A stretch of DNA of 5,395 nucleotides from Candidatus Parcubacteria bacterium (GTDB lineage Bacteria > Patescibacteriota > Minisyncoccia > Phycocordibacterales > CAIZLB01): positions 1-5,395 of the forward strand of contig JACMMR010000067.1 of the NCBI GenBank assembly GCA_014378965.1. The letters run 5' to 3'. A program made the position numbers and the translations under genes. Positions 1 to 4,316 of this stretch are shown one piece after another. The first letter of the stretch is position 1. Each line of letters begins with the position of its first letter. The notes beneath the pieces were generated by a model, which saw nothing but the letters and a program-made list of their open reading frames with translations, was not told the origin of the DNA and searched no databases.

Positions 1-8
1 AACAAATC

Positions 9-1340
9 ATGCAAAACACCATCAAAAAAATTATCATCATATTAACCATCATTGTCTTAGGTGTTGGTATATTTTTTGGAGTAAAATTCTACCAAAACTC
101 AAACCCTAAAAATTCTCGCACGCCCTCAAACACAGTAAAAAACACAGATCGTGGACGAACACCATTTCAAACAAGAGTTTCTACATCTACAGGAGTAGAA
201 ACCATTGTTGAGGATACACAACCTGTAATAAATCCTGAATCGGCTGCGGTTTTAAAAAAACCAAGACTTGTGCAGTTGTGGAAGGATCCTGTTTCTGGTT
301 TTGATTTTGTATATAAAGACATCGAAATTTCTGCAACAACTACAACAATATCAACCTCAACTATTATAAAAAATATTGTAAATAAAAATATTTTAAAAAA
401 CCAAGAATATATTTATCTGTGGGATAGAAAAACAGGTCATATTTATGAAAATTTAGCCTCTACGACAGAGGTAAGTAAGATTTCGAACTATACCTTACCT
501 GGAGCTGAAGATGTGTATTTTGCAGACAATTCTTCAGTAGTTGTAAGAAAATTAAAAGATGATAATGACACAATAGATACTTTTTATATAAAACTTGAGA
601 AAGAATTTTCCACATCAACAACATATAAAGCAAATATTCGTGACATAAATATAGATTCAAGTAATATCGCATTTTTAGGTAGTGTTAAAAAAGTATTTTA
701 CTTTATAAATAAGACAGGAAAGGGAATTATAACAAGTATTGATGGAAGCACACGAACCAGTGCAATATCTACATCAGTTTCTGAGTGGCTTTCACAGTAT
801 GTAAATAAAGATCTGATTACGCTTACAACAAAACCATCTGCTTATTTTAAAGGATATTTATTTACACTTAGTACGAACGGTTTAGGAAAAAATATATATA
901 TTCTTGGTGAAAAATATGGATTCAACACCCTTACATCCCCAGATGGTAAAAAGGTTATTTACAATGAAATATTAAATAACACATTAGAAACTTTTATATA
1001 TGATATAAAATCAAAGAGTTCAACCTATCTTTCACAGGCAACGTTGATAGATAAGTGTGTGTGGACATTGGATTCAAAAAAAGTATATTGTGGTATTCCT
1101 CAAAAACTCTATGAAGCTCCGTATCCTGATGCATGGTATAAAAATGATGTATCGTTTGCTGATAATATTTGGTCAATAAATGCAGAGTCAGGTAAGTTTT
1201 CTATAACAATCCCTCTACAAGACCAAGTTTCCACACCTATAGATGTATACAAGATGGTGGTGTCCAGTAGTGGTAAATACCTTCTTTTTCAAAACAAGAA
1301 CGACTTAACACTTTGGAAATATAACTTAACCCTTGAGTAG
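9..1340 (+). CDS. Membrane-anchored hypothetical protein, probable beta-propeller-like ectodomain
   Basis: Function is unknown. The 443-residue product begins with two lysines and a hydrophobic helix (about residues 8-27), a signal anchor that would leave the rest outside the cytoplasm. A Ser/Thr/Asn-rich spacer follows (about 30-80), then a conserved-looking entry segment PRLVQLWKDPVSG (85-97). The remainder is beta-rich with blade-like repeats: YLWDRKTGHIYE (136-147), FADNSSVVVRKL (171-182), SPDGKKVIYN (310-319), WTLDSKKVYCG (352-362) and SSGKYLLFQNKNDLTLW (420-436). The pattern 'S-x-D/S-G-K-hydrophobic' followed by 'W/Y-x-hydrophobic' resembles TolB/WD40-like propellers. The motif YPDAWY (372-377) and a following SINAESG recall a conserved Parcubacteria hypothetical family that I know only from memory. 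C350 and C361 are the only cysteines and could form a disulfide. There is no lipobox cysteine and no catalytic signature. The ATG is chosen because it directly precedes the anchor. The frame is open to the left edge, so an upstream start cannot be excluded. No Shine-Dalgarno is seen in the 8 bases available. Confidence 0.8.
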   Translation: MQNTIKKIIIILTIIVLGVGIFFGVKFYQNSNPKNSRTPSNTVKNTDRGRTPFQTRVSTSTGVETIVEDTQPVINPESAAVLKKPRLVQLWKDPVSGFDFVYKDIEISATTTTISTSTIIKNIVNKNILKNQEYIYLWDRKTGHIYENLASTTEVSKISNYTLPGAEDVYFADNSSVVVRKLKDDNDTIDTFYIKLEKEFSTSTTYKANIRDINIDSSNIAFLGSVKKVFYFINKTGKGIITSIDGSTRTSAISTSVSEWLSQYVNKDLITLTTKPSAYFKGYLFTLSTNGLGKNIYILGEKYGFNTLTSPDGKKVIYNEILNNTLETFIYDIKSKSSTYLSQATLIDKCVWTLDSKKVYCGIPQKLYEAPYPDAWYKNDVSFADNIWSINAESGKFSITIPLQDQVSTPIDVYKMVVSSSGKYLLFQNKNDLTLWKYNLTLE

Positions 1341-1394
1341 AACTACTGACCTGAACAATAAAAATAACCATTCTTTCCTTGGATAAACCCTCTC

Positions 1395-1435
1395 AAAAAA
1401 AATAATCATCCCCAATCAGGATGATTATTTTTCTT
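1395..1435. terminator. Bidirectional intrinsic terminator
   Basis: A perfect 11-bp inverted repeat (1401-1411 with 1419-1429, arm AATAATCATCC) encloses a 7-base loop. A/T pairs 1398-1400 with 1430-1432 extend it to 14 bp. On the plus strand the stem runs into TTTTTCTTGTTT, and on the minus strand the complementary T-run is followed by GAGAGG, so it can stop transcription from either side. It lies between the convergent hypothetical gene and yidC, as expected for a shared terminator. Confidence 0.85.
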
Positions 1436-1456
1436 GTTTAGGTTTAGAAGAAAAAC

Positions 1457-2185
1457 TTAACTTACCAATCTATCCTTATATTTATTTCTAAAATATAACT
1501 CTTGAGCAATCATAAACACTGATGATACTATCCAATATAGTGCTACCGCAGCAGAAACCTTAAGTGAGGCTATAAAAATAAGTACAGGTATAAAGTATTT
1601 CATCATAAAACTCATTTGTTTTTGCATTATTTCTTCAGGTTTCATCTCTGAGAGGGGTTTATTAGTAGCCGGTTTCATGTTCTGTAATGAAAGTCTTATT
1701 TGAATATATTGTGATACAGCAGCAACTAAACCAACAACAATATTAGCTTTAGTAAAATCAACCCCAAACAATATATGATTTATATTATTAATATGAGAAA
1801 CAAAAGAATAGAGATCAGCCACAACAATCTGGGGTAAACCTCCTTTAGAAAAAACAAAGTAGAGTGCAAAAACAATTGGGATTTGAATAAACATCAACAA
1901 AACAGAAGAGAAGGGGTTAATTTTATTCTCTTTATATATTTCCATCATTTTCAGACCTAATATTTGTTTATTATCTTTATGTTCCTCTTGAGCTTTGGTA
2001 ATCAAAGGTTGTATCTTCTTTTGGTTTATTTGAGTAATAAACATTTTATGTGACAAAGGTAATAAGATTATCTTTATAAGGATAGTTAAGATTATTACAG
2101 CTAGTGCAACGTCATGATTTGGTAATATGTCTAATATGAAAATCAGAGCATTGTACATTGGTTTATAGAAAAGTGTATGGAACAT
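1457..2185 (-). CDS. yidC: YidC/Oxa1-family membrane protein insertase
   Basis: It inserts and folds membrane proteins, alone or with SecYEG. The 242 residues are just the conserved core. There is no large periplasmic P1 domain as in Gram-negative YidC and no N-terminal lipoprotein cysteine as in Firmicutes. In order: an N-terminal hydrophobic segment (about 10-22), TM1 (about 26-44), a charged cytoplasmic coiled hairpin (about 47-92), TM2 (about 94-113, with the IQIPIVFALY signature at 100-109), an external loop, TM3 (about 147-166), and TM4/TM5 (about 194-230). The last part, FIPVLIFIAS and then ALYWIVSS (215-222), matches the family's FMPV...LYYIVSN block. The hydrophilic-groove position normally held by Arg in 'R-x-hydrophobic-PL' is Lys38 here (LIKIILLPL). 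It is the last gene of the rpmH-rnpA-yidC operon, 13 nt after rnpA, and is followed by the shared terminator. No Shine-Dalgarno precedes the ATG. No jag (khpB) gene follows, unlike many bacteria. Confidence 0.95.
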   Translation of the reverse strand: MFHTLFYKPMYNALIFILDILPNHDVALAVIILTILIKIILLPLSHKMFITQINQKKIQPLITKAQEEHKDNKQILGLKMMEIYKENKINPFSSVLLMFIQIPIVFALYFVFSKGGLPQIVVADLYSFVSHINNINHILFGVDFTKANIVVGLVAAVSQYIQIRLSLQNMKPATNKPLSEMKPEEIMQKQMSFMMKYFIPVLIFIASLKVSAAVALYWIVSSVFMIAQELYFRNKYKDRLVS

Positions 2186-2198
2186 TTTATATATTGTA

Positions 2199-2471
2199 TT
2201 ATTTATTATTTATTTTTATAAGATCAGACGTAAATGAATCAACAATATTCTGAAAAGATTCCTGAATAATACCATTTTCTAAGAAAAAAATAACTTGTTT
2301 ATTAGAAAAAGGAGAGTTAATTGATTTTTTAGCTTCAAAAAAAGCATGGCGAGCTATCCTTTTAGCTTTGTTTCTGGTTACAGCTTTCTTAAAAATTTTC
2401 TTTTTTGCAACAAAATAAACAAAAAAACCAGGTTTTTCTTTCTGGTTTATTGTTTTTACAGAGTAAATCAT
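2199..2471 (-). CDS. rnpA: Ribonuclease P protein component, short form
   Basis: This is the protein subunit that assists the RNase P RNA in removing 5' leaders from pre-tRNAs. The family signature is clear: KKAVTRNKAKRIAR (28-41) corresponds to the RNR motif region of RnpA (R33-N34-K35, then K37-R38), and GFFVYFVAKK (15-24) fits the preceding 'hydrophobic-G-hydrophobic-SKK' strand. Position just after rpmH is the classic arrangement. At 90 residues it is about 20-30 shorter than usual (B. subtilis RnpA is 119). The missing part is N-terminal: the first helix with its 'F-x-x-V-F' pattern is absent. The in-frame stop at 2502-2504 and the absence of ATG/GTG/TTG between it and 2471 show that the start cannot be moved far enough to restore it. 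The ATG lies 2 nt after the rpmH stop with no Shine-Dalgarno, so translation probably depends on coupling or reinitiation. Confidence 0.9.
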   Translation of the reverse strand: MIYSVKTINQKEKPGFFVYFVAKKKIFKKAVTRNKAKRIARHAFFEAKKSINSPFSNKQVIFFLENGIIQESFQNIVDSFTSDLIKINNK

Positions 2472-2473
2472 AA

Positions 2474-2617
2474 TTATGAACCAACAGTTGAAAGGTTTTT
2501 TCTACCTTTTCTTCTTCTAGCTTGTAATACTCTACGACCACCATGAGTCTTAGATCTAGCTAGGAAACCGTGGGTTGTTGCTCTTTTCTTTTTCTTTGGG
2601 TTGTACGTAAATGACAT
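2474..2617 (-). CDS. rpmH: 50S ribosomal protein L34 (bL34)
   Basis: bL34 is a small basic protein of the large ribosomal subunit. Reading the minus strand from the ATG at 2617 gives 47 codons and TAA at 2474-2476. The product starts MSFTYNPKKKKRATTHGF and continues with ARSKTHGGRRVL and QARRRKGRK. This is the L34 signature (TYxPKxxKRxxxHGFxxRxxTxxGRxVLxxRRxKGR) with a short extra tail NLSTVGS. It is first in the operon with rnpA and yidC and divergent from dnaA, the standard gene order near bacterial origins. The start is fixed by homology to the L34 N-terminus. There is no Shine-Dalgarno upstream, and a probable -10 box ends only 10 nt before the ATG. Confidence 0.97.
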   Translation of the reverse strand: MSFTYNPKKKKRATTHGFLARSKTHGGRRVLQARRRKGRKNLSTVGS

Positions 2618-2627
2618 AATACATAAC

Positions 2628-2655
2628 AATATACATTATTTTACAGAAAAAACAA
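2628..2655 (-). promoter_or_regulatory. Probable rpmH operon promoter
   Basis: On the minus strand, TTGTTT (2655-2650) and TATATT (2633-2628) are separated by 16 nt, close to a sigma-70-type promoter. Transcription would start around 2621, about 3-4 nt before the rpmH ATG at 2617. TAAAAT (2643-2638) is an alternative -10 but lacks a good -35 at the right distance. Inferred from sequence only. Confidence 0.5.
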
Positions 2656-2666
2656 GGTAAAAAAAG

Positions 2667-2675
2667 TTATCCACA
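2667..2675 (+). promoter_or_regulatory. DnaA box upstream of dnaA
   Basis: TTATCCACA is a perfect match to the consensus TTATNCACA. It lies just upstream of the presumed dnaA -10 box in the dnaA/rpmH divergent region, where bound DnaA could repress dnaA and possibly influence rpmH. Confidence 0.8.
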
Positions 2676-2679
2676 AGGT

Positions 2680-2685
2680 TATAAT
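2680..2685 (+). promoter_or_regulatory. Probable dnaA -10 box
   Basis: A perfect TATAAT lies between the two DnaA boxes, 8 nt before the dnaA ATG. Initiation 6-8 nt downstream would fall at or within a few bases of the start codon, predicting a leaderless or nearly leaderless dnaA mRNA. No TTGACA-like -35 is visible 16-18 nt upstream; that stretch is A-rich. Confidence 0.5.
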
Positions 2686-2694
2686 TTATCCACA
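2686..2694 (+). promoter_or_regulatory. DnaA box overlapping the dnaA start codon
   Basis: TTATCCACA is a perfect match to TTATNCACA. Its last base is the A of the dnaA ATG. It is 19 bp downstream of, and in the same orientation as, the box at 2667, so the pair brackets the TATAAT. Binding here would cover the probable transcription start, which fits autorepression by DnaA. Confidence 0.8.
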
Positions 2695-4058
2695 TGGAAG
2701 ATCTAAACATATTATGGAAAAAAACCTTAGAGGAAATAAAGACTGATGTAACTCCTGCCGGCTATAACACATGGCTTAAAAACAGTAAGGTGGATTCATA
2801 TGAAGATCATATATTAAAAATATTAGTTCAGAACTCTTTTGCTATAGATTGGATTAAAAGTAAATGCTATACCAAAATCCTTAACAATCTTCGAAAAAAC
2901 CATGAGAATATAAAGAATGTTGAGTTTGTCATCTCTCCAACTATACCCAAAAAAGAGAAGGAAATTAAAAATAGTGAGAAAATAGATGATAAAAAAGGCT
3001 TAGATAAAAAAAATGAATTACCAATAAAAGATAATTATATTGATTTAAATGATAATTTAAATCCAAAATACATATTTGACTCTTTTGTTGTAGGTTCTTT
3101 CAATGAATTAGCTTATGCATCAGGACAAGCAATCATCAAAAAACCTGGTTTTTATAACCCACTCTTTTTTTATGGTAGTACAGGGGTAGGGAAGACCCAC
3201 CTTATGCAAGCGGTTGGAAATTATTACAAAAACACGTTACATAAAAAGGTTTTTTATGTAACAAGTGAAAGATTTACCAATGAATACATTTCTTCATTAC
3301 AAAACAATAAAACTAACATTTTTAAAGATAAATATAAAAAATATGACCTTTTAATAATGGACGATATCCAGTTTTTATCTAATAAAGAGAAAACACAAGA
3401 AGAGTTGTTCCATTTATTCAATTTTCTCTATGATAACCAAAGACAGATTATATTTTCATCAGACCAACACCCAAACTATCTTCAAAATCTAGAAAGTCGT
3501 TTAAAATCAAGATTTTCTCAAGGAATGATCATTGATATTCCTCGAATAGATACTGAGTCAAAGATTGCTATAATTAACTCAAAATTGGAGCAAGGTGGCA
3601 CTAAACTAGATAGTGAGACCATAATATACCTAGCAGAGGGTTTGGATGGTAGTATAAGAGAGATAGAGGGAATAATAAACAACATATCCATCCAATCTCA
3701 AATAAAAGAACGTATTTTGACCCTTGATGAAGTTAAAAACTTAACAAAAAATATAGTAAAAACCTCTGGAAACATATCTTTAAAGGATATTTTGAAAGCG
3801 GTGGCTTCTTTTTATAAAATAGAAGAGAAATCAATCCTGGAAAAAAACAGAAAACAAGAGATAGTTAAACCAAGGCAGGTTTTAATGTTTATTTTAAGAG
3901 AATATTTCAATTATTCACTATCAAATATAGGTCAAAAATTAGGAGGAAGGGATCACACTACTGTAATTCACGCTTATGATAAAATTAAAGCTGATCTGGT
4001 TTCAAATCAAGTATTATTTGAGGAAATCAATCAAATCAAGTCTATGCTTAGAATCTAA
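2694..4058 (+). CDS. dnaA: Chromosomal replication initiator protein DnaA
   Basis: This AAA+ ATPase binds DnaA boxes at oriC, oligomerises with ATP, melts the origin and supports helicase loading. The 454 residues show all four domains. Domain I (about 1-82) has the PAGYNTWLKNS helix (21-31). Domain II is a short Lys/Asp/Asn-rich linker (about 83-122). Domain III has Walker A GSTGVGKTH (161-169), Walker B LLIMDDIQFL (219-228), sensor I SSD (255-257), the box VII arginine-finger segment ESRLKSRF (267-274), and sensor II GSIREIEG (319-326). Domain IV has the PRQVLMFILRE helix (393-403) and the DNA-binding signature GGRDHTTVIHA (417-427). Length is typical and no key residue is missing. Sensor I is followed by QHP rather than the common RxP. 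The start matches the expected domain I N-terminus (LWKKTLEE). There is no Shine-Dalgarno, and the ATG overlaps a DnaA box. It is divergent from rpmH and upstream of dnaN. Confidence 0.98.
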   Translation: MEDLNILWKKTLEEIKTDVTPAGYNTWLKNSKVDSYEDHILKILVQNSFAIDWIKSKCYTKILNNLRKNHENIKNVEFVISPTIPKKEKEIKNSEKIDDKKGLDKKNELPIKDNYIDLNDNLNPKYIFDSFVVGSFNELAYASGQAIIKKPGFYNPLFFYGSTGVGKTHLMQAVGNYYKNTLHKKVFYVTSERFTNEYISSLQNNKTNIFKDKYKKYDLLIMDDIQFLSNKEKTQEELFHLFNFLYDNQRQIIFSSDQHPNYLQNLESRLKSRFSQGMIIDIPRIDTESKIAIINSKLEQGGTKLDSETIIYLAEGLDGSIREIEGIINNISIQSQIKERILTLDEVKNLTKNIVKTSGNISLKDILKAVASFYKIEEKSILEKNRKQEIVKPRQVLMFILREYFNYSLSNIGQKLGGRDHTTVIHAYDKIKADLVSNQVLFEEINQIKSMLRI

Positions 4059-4073
4059 GTAATTTTATTAAGT

Positions 4074-4094
4074 TGGGGATAATCCGGTGCATAA
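4074..4094 (-). promoter_or_regulatory. Pair of near-consensus DnaA boxes, minus orientation
   Basis: On the minus strand, TTATCCCCA (4082-4074) and TTATGCACC (4094-4086) each differ from TTATNCACA at one position. They start 12 bp apart and face the plus-oriented cluster at 4157-4218. Being degenerate, they may be weaker sites. Confidence 0.5.
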
Positions 4095-4156
4095 TGTGTT
4101 AATAGATTGTATATAAAGTTGTATAACTACTGTATATCCCCATAAGTTACCAGTAG

Positions 4157-4200
4157 TTATCCACATATACATAGTTATACACCTATTTTATCCACATATA
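4157..4200 (+). repeat. 13-bp direct repeat carrying DnaA boxes
   Basis: TTATCCACATATA occurs at 4157-4169 and 4188-4200. The copies are 31 bp apart, about three helical turns, so they present the same DNA face. The identity extends 4 bp beyond the 9-bp DnaA box. Confidence 0.8.
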
Positions 4201-4218
4201 TCCACAAATTTATCCCCA
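4157..4218 (+). promoter_or_regulatory. Core cluster of five DnaA boxes
   Basis: Five same-oriented sites begin at 4157 (TTATCCACA, perfect), 4175 (TTATACACC), 4188 (TTATCCACA, perfect), 4198 (ATATCCACA) and 4210 (TTATCCCCA); the three imperfect ones each have one mismatch. Start-to-start spacings are 18, 13, 10 and 12 bp, so the last three are nearly one helical turn apart and suited to cooperative DnaA filament formation. This is the densest group in the window and the likely oriC core. Confidence 0.75.
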
Positions 4219-4270
4219 ATCAAAAATACTAAATTACCTTGTGGTGTAAATACAAAACAGAGTTATTAAG

Positions 4271-4279
4271 ATATCCACA
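4271..4279 (+). promoter_or_regulatory. Near-consensus DnaA box upstream of dnaN
   Basis: ATATCCACA has one mismatch to TTATNCACA. It lies 21 bp before the presumed dnaN -10 box, about where RNA polymerase would contact the -35 region. Confidence 0.45.
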
Positions 4280-4296
4280 TACATAATGGCTCTTAT

Positions 4297-4305
4297 TGTG
4301 TATAA
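4297..4305 (-). promoter_or_regulatory. DnaA box overlapping the dnaN -10 box
   Basis: Plus-strand TGTGTATAA is the reverse complement of TTATACACA, a perfect DnaA box. It shares five bases with the TATAAT at 4301-4306, so DnaA binding and RNA polymerase binding at dnaN would compete. Confidence 0.7.
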
Positions 4306-4306
4306 T
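4301..4306 (+). promoter_or_regulatory. Probable dnaN -10 box
   Basis: A perfect TATAAT ends 10 nt before the dnaN ATG, giving a predicted start around 4313 and a leader of only a few bases. No good -35 is visible 16-18 nt upstream (CATACA at 4278-4283 is weak). dnaN may also be read through from dnaA, since no terminator separates them. Confidence 0.5.
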
Positions 4307-4316
4307 TAATTTAAAT

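Larger units (their letters stand above)
4059..4316. other. Candidate replication origin (oriC) between dnaA and dnaN
   Basis: This 258-bp AT-rich non-coding region holds two perfect plus-oriented DnaA boxes (4157-4165, 4188-4196) and one perfect minus-oriented box (4297-4305). One-mismatch boxes on the plus strand are TTATACACC 4175-4183, ATATCCACA 4198-4206, TTATCCCCA 4210-4218 and ATATCCACA 4271-4279. On the minus strand they are TTATCCCCA 4082-4074 and TTATGCACC 4094-4086. Gene order rpmH-dnaA-dnaN, box clustering and transcription pointing away on both sides all fit an origin. The unwinding element is not identified with confidence. The A/T-dense stretch at about 4301-4345, running into dnaN, is one candidate. 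No coding sequence, tRNA or convincing terminator is seen here. Confidence 0.8.

Noticed and set aside
460..672. 70-codon reading frame on the minus strand inside the first gene
   Set aside because: It lies wholly opposite the 443-residue gene. Its product is Leu/Tyr-rich low-complexity text as expected from reading AT-rich coding DNA backwards, with no promoter or family motif.
994..1176. 60-codon reading frame on the minus strand inside the first gene
   Set aside because: It is antisense to a conserved-looking part of the first gene and has no recognisable motif, so it is a shadow frame.
2346..2546. 66-codon plus-strand reading frame across rnpA and rpmH
   Set aside because: It is antisense to two well-identified genes. 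Phe-rich text arises from Lys-rich codons read in reverse, and there is no supporting start signal.
4059..4100. Possible terminator after dnaA
   Set aside because: No stem of useful length followed by a T-run is visible. Read-through into dnaN remains possible.
4150..4157. CAGTAG before the DnaA box at 4157, considered as a DnaA-trio unwinding motif
   Set aside because: Trios normally form a longer run on the downstream side of the boxes. Here there are only two and they lie upstream, so chance is the simpler explanation.
4240..4248. TGTGGTGTA considered as a minus-oriented DnaA box
   Set aside because: It has three mismatches to TGTGNATAA, too many to support in AT-rich DNA.
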